A DNA stretch of 64,000 nucleotides from Martinezella calliandrae. Lineage in GTDB: Bacteria; Pseudomonadota; Alphaproteobacteria; Rhizobiales; Rhizobiaceae. A program made the translations under genes and the position numbers. Below the pieces are notes generated by a model that saw nothing but the letters and a program-made list of their open reading frames with translations, was not told the DNA's origin and ran no database searches. The stretch is from contig NZ_JARFYN010000023.1 in NCBI RefSeq assembly GCF_030272695.1, forward strand, positions 1-64,000. Direction: 5' to 3'. The stretch's first letter is position 1, and each line of letters starts with the position of its first letter. Of this stretch, positions 42,201 to 50,788 are shown in pieces.

Positions 42201-44302
42201 ACGAGGAACTGCTGACCAAGGTCGACAGCGAGGATCGAGTCTCGCGCAAGCGGCTCGAACGGCTGAAGGAGGGCCTCAAGGAACGGTTGGAGGCGTTGTC
42301 GACCCGCAAGGACGATCTGCTGACAATCTCGGAGATCGGCATCGACCAGATCATCGTCGATGAGGCACAGGAATTCCGCAAGCTTTCCTTCGCCACCAAC
42401 ATGTCTACGCTGAAAGGTATCGACCCGAACGGTTCGCAGCGTGCCTGGGACCTCTACGTCAAGTCCCGCTTCATCGAGACGAAGAACCCCGGCCGGTCTC
42501 TGGTTCTGGCTTCGGGGACGCCAATCACCAATACGCTTGGCGAAATGTTCTCGGTCCAACGTCTGCTCGGTCACGCGGCGCTGACCGAACGCGGGCTGCA
42601 TGAATTCGACGCCTGGGCCTCTACCTTCGGTGACACGACCACGGAACTGGAGATCCAGCCGTCGGGCAAATACAAGCCCGTCAGCCGTTTTGCGAGCTTC
42701 GTGAACGTGCCGGAGTTGATTGCGATGTTCCGGTCGTTCGCCGACGTGGTGATGCCCGAGGATCTCCGCGAATACGTCAAGGTGCCTGATATCTCGACCG
42801 GCCGCCGGCAGATTCTAACAGCCAAGCCGACGCAGGCCTTCAAGAACTATCAGACGATCCTCGATGCCCGGATCAAGGCGATCGAGATGCGTGAGGGGCC
42901 GGCGCAGCCCGGCGACGACATCCTGCTTTCTGTCATCACCGACGGTCGCCACGCCGCCATCGATCTCCGTCTTGTCGATGCGGACAATGACAACGAGCCG
43001 GACAACAAGCTCAACCTGCTGGTCCAGAACGCTTTCCGCATTTGGCAAGAGACGTCGCAAAGCACGTTTGTGCGACCCGACGGCAAGTCCTTCGAACTGC
43101 CGGGCGCCGCGCAGATGATCTTCTCCGATCTCGGCACCATCAACGTTGAGAAGAGCCGCGGCTTTTCGGCCTACCGCTGGATCAGGGACGAGCTTGTGCG
43201 CATGGGCGTTCCGGCATCCGAAATCGCCTTCATGCAGGATTACAAGAAGACCGAGGCCAAGCAGCGGCTGTTTGCCGACGTCCGCGCCGGCAAGGTCCGC
43301 TTCCTGATCGGCTCGTCGGACACGATGGGCACCGGCATCAATGCTCAGCTTCGCCTCAAGGCGCTGCATCATCTCGACGTCCCGTGGCTGCCCTCGCAAA
43401 TCGAGCAGCGTGAGGGCCGGATCGTGCGCCAGGGCAACCAGCATGACGAAGTCGATATTTTCGCATACGCCACGCAAGGGTCGCTCGACGCCTCGATGTG
43501 GCAGAACAACGAGCGCAAGGCCCGCTTCATTGCCGCAGCACTTTCCGGCGATACGTCGATCCGCCGGCTTGAAGATCTGGGCGAAGGGGCTGCAAACCAG
43601 TTCGCAATGGCCAAGGCGATTGCGAGCGGCGACGAACGGCTGATGCAAAAGGCAGGGCTTGAGGAAGACATCGCCCTTCTCGAACGGCTGCGGGCCGCTC
43701 ACGAGGACGATCAATATGCTGTGCGCCGCCAGATCCGCGACGCCGCACGCGAGATCGAGACGTCGACCCGCCGCGTCTTAGAGATCGGCACGGACCTTAA
43801 GCGCCTCGTGCCGACCGCTGGCGAGGCCTTCGCCATGACGGTTGTGGGCAAGCCCTACGACGAGCGCAAGCTTGCCGGTCGCGCGCTGATGAAGGAAATC
43901 CTCACGCTCGTTCAGTTGCAACAGGAGGGCGAGGTTCAGATCGCGGCCATCGGGGGCTTCGATCTGATCTATTCGGGCGAGCGGTTCGGCAGGAACGACG
44001 GATATCGCTATACGACCCTCTTGCAGCGTACCAATGCGGCCCAGGAGATTGATCTGGCGGTGACCGTCACGCCGCTCGGCGCGGTCTCGCGGCTCGAACA
44101 TGCACTCGACGGGTTCGACGAGGAACAGGCACGTTATCGCCGGCGGCTGCACGACGCCGAACGGCGCCTTGCCTCCTATCGCACGCGCGAGGGCGGCATG
44201 TTCGCATTTGGAGATGAGCTTGCCGACAAGCGCCGGCAGCTTCGTGATGTCGACGAGGCATTGGCGACCGCGGCCATGACGGGACCCGCCGTGGCCGCAT
44301 GA
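39212..44302 (+). CDS. Methyltransferase-helicase fusion protein (DarB-like architecture)
   Basis: This 1696-residue protein joins two enzymes. Residues about 180-350 are an N6-adenine-type DNA methyltransferase: motif I RVLEPGIGTGLFPAL near 190 and motif IV IGNPPFSD near 256. Residues about 880-1480 are a superfamily-2/Snf2-like helicase: Walker A HAVGAGKTMTMAAA near 893, IIVDEAQEF near 1048, LASGTPITNTLGEMFSVQRL near 1092, and QREGRIVRQGNQHDEVDIFA near 1400. A charged helical C-terminus follows. Phage P1 DarB has this layout and protects incoming DNA from type I restriction; an equivalent plasmid role is inference. The start has AAGGAGCTTTC. GC and codon use match the backbone. It precedes the ParB-like and ArdC genes. 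Confidence 0.8.
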   Translation: MSNDPLTLDIFAGRALSSGIGIGITALGGFAANDDDPDPTTPAPSPARALPPAMQKAQRKQEAHANFYLDDGDRGLAATWKERGRLSIAVILTAAEIERQDRPATRDAQVRLIRFTGFGSSELANGMFRRPGEAAFRHGWENLARSLEDSVTESDYVSLARCTQYAHFTPEFIVRAIWTGLQRLGWRGGRVLEPGIGTGLFPALMPVGYRDISYVTGLELDPVTARIARLLQPKARIIIGDFARTDLNVIYDLAIGNPPFSDQTVRSDRRYRSLGLRLHDYFIARSIDLLKPAGLAAFVTSTGTMDKADSTCRDHIATAADLIGAIGLPEGSLRREAGTDVVVDVLFFRKRKAGEPPLDLAWLEFAEVRAATAEEGPIRVNRWFARHPDSVLGTHALTSGPFGETYTCLPRAGENVEAALDAAVRRLPEDIYDGEPTEIDVDLEDELAEILEFKPDSNRVREGSYFIDSRHGLMQIIEGAPIVVQVRRGRGADGIPEKHVRIIKKLIPVRDAVREVLKAQEFDRPWCDCQVRLRIAWSSFVRDFGPINHTVVSTSEDEETGDVRETHRRPNLAPFLDDPDCWLVASIEDYDLETDTARPGPIFSERMIAPPAPPVITSAADALAVVLNDRGHVDLEHIAELLHCDTDAVPDTLGDAIFRDPADVSWQTSDAYLSGAVRTKLAAAAAAAELDPAYRRNVRALQDVQPADLRPSDITARLGAPWIPAADIVAFVYETMGAEIRIHHMPELGSWTVEARQLGWTAAGTSEWGTDRRHAGELLADALNSRVPQIFDVFKDGDGERRVLNVVDTEAARDKLQKIKTAFQNWVWTDPDRTDRLALVYNDRFNNIAPRRFDGSHLVMPGASGALVLYGHPKRGIWRIISSGSTYLAHAVGAGKTMTMAAAIMEQRRLGLISKAMLVVPGHCLAQAAREFLALYPDARILVADETNFSKDKRARFLSRAATATWDAIIITHSAFRFIAVPSSFEQQMIQDELELYEELLTKVDSEDRVSRKRLERLKEGLKERLEALSTRKDDLLTISEIGIDQIIVDEAQEFRKLSFATNMSTLKGIDPNGSQRAWDLYVKSRFIETKNPGRSLVLASGTPITNTLGEMFSVQRLLGHAALTERGLHEFDAWASTFGDTTTELEIQPSGKYKPVSRFASFVNVPELIAMFRSFADVVMPEDLREYVKVPDISTGRRQILTAKPTQAFKNYQTILDARIKAIEMREGPAQPGDDILLSVITDGRHAAIDLRLVDADNDNEPDNKLNLLVQNAFRIWQETSQSTFVRPDGKSFELPGAAQMIFSDLGTINVEKSRGFSAYRWIRDELVRMGVPASEIAFMQDYKKTEAKQRLFADVRAGKVRFLIGSSDTMGTGINAQLRLKALHHLDVPWLPSQIEQREGRIVRQGNQHDEVDIFAYATQGSLDASMWQNNERKARFIAAALSGDTSIRRLEDLGEGAANQFAMAKAIASGDERLMQKAGLEEDIALLERLRAAHEDDQYAVRRQIRDAAREIETSTRRVLEIGTDLKRLVPTAGEAFAMTVVGKPYDERKLAGRALMKEILTLVQLQQEGEVQIAAIGGFDLIYSGERFGRNDGYRYTTLLQRTNAAQEIDLAVTVTPLGAVSRLEHALDGFDEEQARYRRRLHDAERRLASYRTREGGMFAFGDELADKRRQLRDVDEALATAAMTGPAVAA

Positions 44303-44496
44303 TGCTAAGCCAAGCTCAGTTCGCAGCAGGGTTTTGGAAGCAGCGCAGCATGCGCATAGCTGCATTGCACAATAAATGTCTTCCGCCTGATCAAAAAACG
44401 TCCATACTGCACACAGCTGATGCACATGGTGGCCTCTCCTCCCAGTGCCGCCGCAACAGCTGTTCCCCTCTGGAGGTTTATTGACCTTCACACTTC
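44303..44496 (+). other. Possible leader or small RNA before a strong terminator
   Basis: This spacer contains no gene. It includes GGCCTCTCCTCCCAG near 44431 and CTGGAGG near 44470, which could pair, and ends in the strong hairpin at 44497. A short independent RNA is possible, but it may simply be the 3' untranslated end of the helicase mRNA. Confidence 0.3.
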
Positions 44497-44528
44497 ATGG
44501 GCCGCGGTTTCCGCTGGCCCATTTTTTT
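44497..44528 (+). terminator. Rho-independent terminator after the methyltransferase-helicase gene
   Basis: ATGGGCC and GGCCCAT form a stem extended by an imperfect CGG/CCG pair around TTTC, followed at once by seven T residues. It is the best-formed terminator in the window and lies 195 bases after the helicase stop, between it and a pseudogene on the other strand. Confidence 0.8.
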
Positions 44529-44560
44529 GTTCCGGTCGCTCACCCTGTTTCAACGCAGGC

Positions 44561-45304
44561 TCAGGCGTCGGGACGCCAGAAGGCCAGCATCCGCTTTGTC
44601 TCGCCCGTCGTCCGCCGCCGCTGCCACTTCGGATCGCGAGACAGATTGAAACGGGTCCCTGTCTTCCCGCTCGGCTTCTTCCAGATAAGCCCACCAGCGA
44701 TAATGGTTGTAGGTCTGCACCGCATTGATCGCATAGTGCCTCGCGATTTCCTTGTGACCGCGGATCACCAGGAAGTTCTCGTCGTTGTCGCGGCTCGCGG
44801 ACTTCGAAAAATTGTGCGATCCGGTGACCACGATGGGATCGTCGCTGAACGGGTCGATCACCAGCACCTTGGAATGCGTGATGGCGTGGCCGATGCTGTT
44901 TCTGAATTCATTCGCGGTTCCTTCGACCGCCCACCGGCCGACGGACATGTCCACCCCGGTTGCCTGGGCGGTATCGAGAAAGAACTGCTCGGGAACCTGC
45001 TTCAGCAATTTGAAGTCTTCGAGACCAGCTCGTCAGCTGGGTCGCCACCACACGCACACAGAGATTCTTCTCGCTCTGCATGCGAAGGAGCGTGCGCACC
45101 GGTTCATTGCCCGGCTGGGACATGACGAGGAAAACGCCCTGCCGCGCGCCCTTCACGAGCTCGATTAGACAGAAATTTCGGCTCACCTTCATCGCGCTTG
45201 CACTGGATTGCGAAGGCCAGGCATCCGACGATGTCTTCCTGATGCAACCACACCAAGTGAACATCGTCCGCATTGGAAAATACCTTCAACGCGATTTCAG
45301 ACAT
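44561..45304 (-). pseudogene. Phospholipase-D-like domain protein, multiply frameshifted
   Basis: Three frames join into one PLD-like protein: the start MSEIALKVFSNADDVHLVWL, a middle GARQGVFLVMSQPGNEPVRT to VRVVATQLTS, then LKQVPEQFFLDTAQATGVDM with the HKD-type ITHSKVLVIDPFSDDPIVVT and GSHNFSKSASRDNDE. A last shift restores the tail DPKWQRRRTTGETKRML and ends at the TGA complementary to 44561-44563. Frame changes lie near 45190, 45035 and 44640. The HSK...GSHN motif remains, but at least three lesions make it a pseudogene. The substrate of the intact family (nuclease or lipase) is unclear. Confidence 0.75.
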
Positions 45305-45698
45305 TCCAGCCCTCCTGTTCGACCCTCTAGCGGATCGCCAGCACCATCGTCACGTCAATGTATAAGCAAGGGATAGTTGTAGCCGTGTGACAGTGCATTA
45401 CTTCGAGGCGGATTTGAAGAAAGAATATTCATCGGGGAAAGAAGAAGCGGAGAAGAAGAGGAAAACCCCTGTCGCAGAGCGTTCAGCCGGGCGCCGCTGA
45501 AGCTCAACCGCCCCCTCGCGATCGCGGCCACTTGTTCTTCGCAGGGCTTGGAGCCCCGCTCGCCCTTCGCGGCAGCGATGCCCGGCCGCAGTTGCACCCA
45601 CCAGCCCGCTCGGCGCTGCGGGTGGTGTCTTCGGAAAGAATGAAGACGCGAGAAGGGCAGGCAAAGGGCCGTGTCCAGATTCCCCCGAAAAGCATCCC
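45305..45698. other. Upstream region of the ParB-like operon
   Basis: No supportable gene in about 390 bases. An AT-rich patch near 45355-45450 is the likely promoter area for the operon beginning at 45699. Confidence 0.4.
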
Positions 45699-47405
45699 AT
45701 GCAACTGATGAAAGTCGATCCGCGTGCGCTGAAGGACAACCCCGACAATACGCGCCAGTCGAAGTCGACGCCGCAGGCCGACGCCCTGCTTTTGGCGACG
45801 ATCAGGGCCGTCGGCGTGATCCAGCCGCCGGTCATTTTCCCGGAAGCCGGGGGCAATGGCTACATCATCGAAGCGGGTCACCGGCGTACCCGCATGGCGG
45901 TCGCCGCCGGTCTCGAGGAAATCGACGTGATTGTCGTGGAGGCAGCCAACGATAACGGCGCCATGCGCTCGATGGTCGAAAACATCGCGCGCGAGCCGCT
46001 CAATCCAGTCGATCAATGGAGAGGCATCGAGCGCTTGGTCGCGCTCGCCTGGACCGAGGAGGCGATCACCGTGGCGCTCGCGCTTCCCGTCCGCCAGATC
46101 CGCAAGCTCCGCCTGCTCGCAAATGTGCTTCCCTCCATGCTCGACCAGATGGCGAAGGGCGACATGCCCAACGAGCAGCAGCTGCGAACGATCGCGGCTG
46201 CCTCAGCCTGGTGGCAGATCGCCAACGGGCTCTCGAAAACCCGCATGTATGCCCGCGATGCAAGCTTCGGCGACGATCTCCGCCTGGCTTACGGTATCGA
46301 GTGGGCCGAGGACCTGTTCGGCCCGGCCGATGAGGACAATCGCTACACCACCAATGTCGAGGCATTCCTCGGCGCTCAGCAGGAATGGATGACGAGCAAC
46401 CTTCCGAAGAAGGGCGCGATCGTCGAGCTCAATAATTGGGGCCAGCCCGACCTGCCCAAGAAGGCCGAACGCATCTACGGCAAGCCGGCCAAGGGCGATT
46501 GCACCGCGATGTATCTCGATCGCGACGGGAAGGTGCAGAGCGTCCACTACCGGATGCCGGAAGTCAGGAAACCCGATGGCCGATCCGGTCCGGCAGGAGA
46601 CGGAGCGACTGAAGTTGACGATGAGGCCGCCGCCGTTGGCACGACCGGGCCCGACGTCACGCAGAAGGGCCAGGACATGGTCGGTGATTTCCGTACCGAG
46701 GCGCTGGCTAGGACGCCGATCGAGGACGACATGTTGATGGCGCTCCTGGTCATGGCCTTCGCCGGCACCAATGGTCGGGTCGATTCCGCGGCCAACGACA
46801 CCGTGTTCGGCCCGAAGCGTTTCCAGCGTCATGTCGCCCGCCTCTTTTCCGCAGACGGAAGGCTCTCGCTCGAGATGGACAACCTGCGTATCGCCGCCCG
46901 CTCCGTGCTCATTGACGTGCTCTCGTGCCGGCGCGGCATGTCGAACAGCGGCGCCGTCTCTCGCATTGCCGGCGAGGCAATCGGCGCGGACGGTTTCCTG
47001 CCGAACATGGGAACGGAGGATTTCCTCCTGTGCCTGTCGCGTCAGGCGCTGGAGGCGGCCGCCAAGTCGGTCAATATCCTGCCGCGGGCTCGCGTCCGCG
47101 AAACCCGCGCAGCGCTTGTCGACCATTTCGCATCGGCCGGCGCGAGCTTCGTCCTTCCGGCGGCGCTGTTCCAGCCCGATCCGAAAGAAATAGCCGATCT
47201 CATGAAACATGCCGATGACGTCGAGGAAGAGAATGGCCCGGGCGAAGAAGCAGCCGGCGATATCGGTGACGATATCCAGCCAGACAATAGCGGCGGCGCT
47301 GGCGGTTCTGATCTTCCGGATCTGGATGGCGCAAATTGCGGCTCCGGCTCAGCAGATAACGCCTCCGACGAGGACGAAGCCGCCTATGGGATTGCGGCGG
47401 AATAG
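45699..47405 (+). CDS. ParB-like nuclease-domain protein (plasmid accessory)
   Basis: The 568-residue protein begins with a ParB/Srx domain: VDPRALKDNPDNTRQSKS, VGVIQPPVIF, and the arginine-rich box IIEAGHRRTRMAVAAGL (CTP-binding GxxRxxA region). A KorB-like helix-turn-helix region follows (MVENIAREPLNPVDQWRGIE, EEAITVALALPVRQIRKLRL). Residues 240-480 are a family-specific extension and the last 80 are acidic and low-complexity. There is no parA partner, and such proteins sit beside antirestriction genes in many rhizobial plasmids; a role in DNA spreading or regulation, not partition, is likely. Two ATG codons (45699 and 45708) are possible starts. Confidence 0.75.
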   Translation: MQLMKVDPRALKDNPDNTRQSKSTPQADALLLATIRAVGVIQPPVIFPEAGGNGYIIEAGHRRTRMAVAAGLEEIDVIVVEAANDNGAMRSMVENIAREPLNPVDQWRGIERLVALAWTEEAITVALALPVRQIRKLRLLANVLPSMLDQMAKGDMPNEQQLRTIAAASAWWQIANGLSKTRMYARDASFGDDLRLAYGIEWAEDLFGPADEDNRYTTNVEAFLGAQQEWMTSNLPKKGAIVELNNWGQPDLPKKAERIYGKPAKGDCTAMYLDRDGKVQSVHYRMPEVRKPDGRSGPAGDGATEVDDEAAAVGTTGPDVTQKGQDMVGDFRTEALARTPIEDDMLMALLVMAFAGTNGRVDSAANDTVFGPKRFQRHVARLFSADGRLSLEMDNLRIAARSVLIDVLSCRRGMSNSGAVSRIAGEAIGADGFLPNMGTEDFLLCLSRQALEAAAKSVNILPRARVRETRAALVDHFASAGASFVLPAALFQPDPKEIADLMKHADDVEEENGPGEEAAGDIGDDIQPDNSGGAGGSDLPDLDGANCGSGSADNASDEDEAAYGIAAE

Positions 47406-47495
47406 CCGCCCCCTCTCACTGGCCCGATGTTCCACCGCCGGACCTCCCGGCGGCGGTTTCATTTCCACCACCCGAAACAATGCAAGGAGGATGCG

Positions 47496-47972
47496 ATGTC
47501 CGCGTCTCTGATTTATGACCTCGCCCCGATCGGCTCCATCGTCGCCTGGTCGGATGGTACCCCGCGACCGCCCGAGCGGTTCAGGAAGAAACTTGCTGCA
47601 TGGAAGACCCGCAACAGCCATGGCCGCTTGATCCGCAAGGAAGGTGAGCGCAACGTCGGCACTACCAGCATTTTGCCGTATTTCACGCTTCACGAGGGTG
47701 ATCTCGGGGCAAACGACGTCATCGCCATCCGTATCCACCGGACCTTTTCGCTTGATAGCGGTCTGACGTTTAAAGTCGTCGGGCGTCCCGCGCTTGGATC
47801 TGTTCGCGTCTTCGATCGCCCCGGCGCCAATGCAGAGCTGGTTCATCTGGCGGACAATCGGCAGGCGACCGCGGAATGGCTCAGCCGGCATGGATATCCG
47901 CATGCCGTTCTTTCGGAGGTGACTGCCGACGAGGTCGCCGCGGATGAGATCGAAGGGAGAACTGCAGCATGA
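47496..47972 (+). CDS. Conserved plasmid protein of unknown function (KfrB-like size)
   Basis: The 158-residue protein (YDLAPIGSIVAWSDGTPRPP, TSILPYFTLHEGDLGANDVI, FDRPGANAELVHLADNRQAT) starts at the ATG after GCAAGGAGGATGCG. It looks like a small mixed alpha-beta protein without membrane segments. It is 90 bases after the ParB-like gene and overlaps the next gene by four bases, so it is in the same operon. I know of no activity. Confidence 0.6.
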   Translation: MSASLIYDLAPIGSIVAWSDGTPRPPERFRKKLAAWKTRNSHGRLIRKEGERNVGTTSILPYFTLHEGDLGANDVIAIRIHRTFSLDSGLTFKVVGRPALGSVRVFDRPGANAELVHLADNRQATAEWLSRHGYPHAVLSEVTADEVAADEIEGRTAA

Positions 47973-48283
47973 CTATGCTCCCTTCGCAATCCTCCGAGGT
48001 CTCAACCCCTGACGCCTCGGGGGTGGAGTTTGGCAGAAGCGCCGACGGCGTGCACGTCGCGCAGGTCGGCGATCTCGTCTTCGCCATGGTTCCGGGCGGT
48101 GACGGCCGGTACTTTCTCGCCAGCGCCTGGCGCCTGTCGCGGCCGCTTGCCGCCCTGAAGCGCAAGGACTTCTATTCGCATCATGGCGCTGTCGAGGACG
48201 AAACGGCATTTCGGGAGCGAATGATCGAACAGGCTGAACATGCCGCGAGCTGGGTCTACTTTCCCGTTCGACCGCCCGGATGA
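47969..48283 (+). CDS. Conserved small plasmid protein
   Basis: A 104-residue protein (VHVAQVGDLVFAMVPGGDGR, LAALKRKDFYSHHGAVEDET) whose ATG overlaps the upstream stop (ATGA) and whose stop overlaps the next start. The middle is beta-rich and the end helical. No family activity is known; tight coupling on both sides indicates a joint role with the ParB-like and DUF7007 proteins. Confidence 0.6.
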   Translation: MTMLPSQSSEVSTPDASGVEFGRSADGVHVAQVGDLVFAMVPGGDGRYFLASAWRLSRPLAALKRKDFYSHHGAVEDETAFRERMIEQAEHAASWVYFPVRPPG

Positions 48284-48852
48284 CTTGCAGCACGCCCTGG
48301 GGGACATCGCAAGGTGCCACCGTCTACGCCGACGGAATTGTTTCCCATACGACGGCAGGACATGGCGGCTTCAAGCTTTCTGACCCCCGCAATTCCAAGG
48401 TCCATCCGATGCTCAGGGCAGACGGCGGCTGGTACGAGGAAGATGCCGCATGGGCGATCGTCGCGCTGACCTTTCCGGACCTGTTCACGACCTATGAGCG
48501 CAAGTGCGCCGACAAGACGATCCGCGACAGCTGGCCGGATGCCTGGGAACGGATCTTCGGTCGCCCGCTCGCACCCGGCGAGTCGTACGAAAAGGACGCC
48601 CAAGCCTTCGCTCGCGAGCATGCTAGCGACTGGATTGTCATATCGGCGCTGCGCTCGGACCATCACCCCGGGATGACTGAGGTGATCGCCACGGTCGCCG
48701 GCAAGCGCGGCGAGCGAGTGGAAGCGCGTCACTTCCTGGTGCCGAGCGGCGAGTATGCGATCGGCCGGTTCGGCTTCGTCATCGATGAGGCGAAGCATGC
48801 CACCTATGACGGTCCCTCCAGCTTCGCCGGTTGGCGTGGGAGGGCGTCGTAA
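48280..48852 (+). CDS. DUF7007-like protein
   Basis: The 190-residue protein matches a family common on alphaproteobacterial plasmids: TPWGTSQGATVYADGIVSHT, TAGHGGFKLSDPRNSKVHPM, GGWYEEDAAWAIVALTFPDL, and DSWPDAWERIFGR. Function is unknown. It overlaps the preceding gene by four bases and ends the intact part of this operon; a broken gene follows immediately. Confidence 0.65.
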   Translation: MTCSTPWGTSQGATVYADGIVSHTTAGHGGFKLSDPRNSKVHPMLRADGGWYEEDAAWAIVALTFPDLFTTYERKCADKTIRDSWPDAWERIFGRPLAPGESYEKDAQAFAREHASDWIVISALRSDHHPGMTEVIATVAGKRGERVEARHFLVPSGEYAIGRFGFVIDEAKHATYDGPSSFAGWRGRAS

Positions 48853-48854
48853 TG

Positions 48855-49146
48855 GTTCAATTTTGAGCAACAGGCCGGCCAGCTGCCAGGAAGCGGCGCG
48901 GCGGAATACGCAGCGTCAGCTCGATCTCATCGATCGGCAAATCAGGCGACGCATGATAGCGCTCATTCCGCAGCTTCGCCGGCGCCAGCCTTTCTATCGC
49001 CGCGGCAAGCCATCGGAATCAGGCGCTTTCTAGAACGCTACGCCGCGAACCTGGCAGCTCTGAGGGTCGAGTGACAGCCGGAGGTCGCTGCACTTACCAG
49101 GAAACTTGCCCGGCAGGAGGCGGCAATCGCGGCATTTGGAGTGTGA
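48855..49146 (+). pseudogene. Small coiled-coil plasmid protein, frameshift plus nonsense
   Basis: Reading across frames gives one helical protein: ARRNTQRQLDLIDRQIRRRM, IALIPQLRRRQPFYRR, then after a frameshift near 49010 IRRFLERYAANLAALRVE, a TGA at 49072-49074, and in the same frame QPEVAALTRKLARQEAAIAA. The intact form should be a coiled coil of about 95 residues. It follows the DUF7007 gene by a few bases as the natural last gene of the operon. Two independent lesions make it dead. Confidence 0.6.
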
Positions 49147-49400
49147 GCGGGATCCGATGGCAAAGTCGTCGCTACAGCCCGGAGCGCGTTGCCATGCACC
49201 ATCGGAGACCTGGAGCGGAGGGCCGGTATCGGCGCGTCGCCGTCCGAGCAAACCGCGTTGTGGCAGCAGTTCCATCGCCTCGAAGGCGAAGCCTGCCTCA
49301 ATGCCGGGGTTGCGGAACACAGGCGTCTGATCGCTCAAAAAGAGGGTCGGCCGGATACCCGGCCAAAGACGCATGCGGCCCGTCGTCCGCGCCACCCGTT
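49147..49400. other. Unresolved coding-like stretch
   Basis: A plus-strand frame (EQTALWQQFHRLEGEACLNA, EHRRLIAQKEGRPDTRP) at about 49189-49410 and minus-strand cysteine-containing frames both look partly protein-like. None has a good ribosome site. I cannot decide which, if any, was a gene. Confidence 0.3.
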
Positions 49401-49608
49401 GCCTCTCTGACAGCCGAACAGCAAGCGGCACTCCAGGCCTACCCGCAGGCATGGCCGGCGCTGGAAAGCGATCCTCAACAACGCCTGGATGGGCGGGCCG
49501 CCGCAAGATGACGCCGGTCTGTCGCGCGGGCTTCGCAATTCGCAGGGTCCGACCTGGTTGCAATCTTACCGGTTGCCGAGGCCGGCCAAGCGATTGGCCG
49601 AGCGTTGA
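49401..49608 (+). pseudogene. Small conserved plasmid protein, frameshifted
   Basis: The start ASLTAEQQAALQAY shifts frame near 49445 to RRHGRRWKAILNNAWMGGPP followed by QDDAGLSRGLRNSQGPTWLQ and SYRLPRPAKRL, ending at TGA 49606-49608. This is a recognisable small protein common on rhizobial and sphingomonad plasmids, often about 65-70 residues. One base change in length breaks it. Confidence 0.55.
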
Positions 49609-49960
49609 TGTCAACGAGCCGCAAGGTCGGAGATGAGCCGGAGCGCCTGTCGTTTCGTTCGAGGAACTTCTCGATTTCCCCATGCCGGATCGCCCTTCGG
49701 TTTGCTGCGGTCTGAACCGGCCGCCGTGCCTTCAAGGCCGCTGTCGCGCCGCGGGGCGGCCGGACCCCGCCGCCCATCACGGAGCAGGCTCGCGTGCTCT
49801 TTCGAGGGCAGATTGCCCTCTTCGCACGCAAACCGGCTCCGTTTGTCCAGGCAGGGCCGGACCCTGAAGCGCACGTCTTCCGCCGGTTCGGGGTGACCGC
49901 ACCGAAGGGCAAGCCGGCATGGGCCGGAGCCGCTTCGGAGGACCTCGAAAGGAAACGACC

Positions 49961-50548
49961 ATGGCCAAGCCCGCACCCTCCTCTCGCCAACCCGCGCGCG
50001 TCGCGCAACCGCGCAAGGGCGCCACCATCGAGATGGTCCGGCTGACCTGCCCGGACGCGAGCCAGGCGCTCAAGATCGCCGAGAGTTTCGGCACCGCCAT
50101 CATCGACAGCGACGGCATTCGCGACCTGCACGAACGCCTTGTCATAGAGGCCGCAGATGCGCTCGGCGACGGGCTGGGCGACAAGGCCATGCAGATCCAC
50201 CTGCAGCGCATCGTCGGTGCCTTCGTCGGCTCGGCCCACGGCGCCGGCCAGTTCTATAGCCGCGCTGTCACAGGGGCGCGCGATGCCACGGCCAAGGCCG
50301 CCAACGATGCCCGCGACGAGGACATCGACGGACCCGTCGGCTATGACAGCGCCGCCCAGCGCAAGCGGGAATTCGCGGCCGACATGGGCATACAGGCCCA
50401 TTCTCTCAGAATGGCAGCCGAAGGTGCCGTCGCCGCCTATGCGCAGGTAATTGGCGAGACCTGGAAGCCGTTCGATCGACCGGTCGAACAGCCGGGCGCT
50501 TCGCTGAGCCGCAAGGCGGCGCAAGCGCAGATTTCCGCCTTCGACTAG
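49961..50548 (+). CDS. Conserved plasmid protein of unknown function
   Basis: The 195-residue, mostly helical protein (IEMVRLTCPDASQALKIAES, LHERLVIEAADALGDGLGDK, VGAFVGSAHGAGQFYSRAVT, FDRPVEQPGASLSRKAAQAQ) starts at the ATG behind GAAAGGAAACGACC. It has neither a signal peptide nor a membrane segment. It is followed by a strong terminator at 50558, so it ends a transcription unit. No domain is recognised. Confidence 0.65.
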   Translation: MAKPAPSSRQPARVAQPRKGATIEMVRLTCPDASQALKIAESFGTAIIDSDGIRDLHERLVIEAADALGDGLGDKAMQIHLQRIVGAFVGSAHGAGQFYSRAVTGARDATAKAANDARDEDIDGPVGYDSAAQRKREFAADMGIQAHSLRMAAEGAVAAYAQVIGETWKPFDRPVEQPGASLSRKAAQAQISAFD

Positions 50549-50557
50549 ACGCCTCCG

Positions 50558-50580
50558 GCGGGGCTCTAGCCCCGCTTTTA
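50558..50580 (+). terminator. Rho-independent terminator
   Basis: GCGGGGCT and AGCCCCGC form a perfect stem with a two- to four-base loop, followed by CTTTTA, 10 bases after the stop of the gene at 49961-50548. A second hairpin with a TGTTTT tail (GGCCGGTTCC / GGAGCCGGCC, about 50594-50620) lies just beyond. Confidence 0.75.
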
Positions 50581-50788
50581 CGTCAACGCGAGATCGGCCG
50601 GTTCCATCACGGAGCCGGCCTGTTTTCATGTCGGTGACGCGGCCAAGCAAAAAGAAAGGAAATAGCATGATGGCGCGCCCTGCGGCTCCCGTTCGTCGGT
50701 TCTGCAGGAGCCGCCGGCTGAGTTGCTCCTGCTTTCGTCCCTCCGCAACGGGTCGCGACGGGCGCGGCCTCGAAACGGAGGCTTGGAT

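Noticed and set aside
42815..43714. Minus-strand 299-residue open frame
   Set aside because: Antisense to the helicase domain of the 1696-residue protein; composition is a mirror of its codons and no motif is present.
46203..47210. Minus-strand 335-residue open frame
   Set aside because: Antisense to the ParB-like gene, which has a ParB box and operon context.
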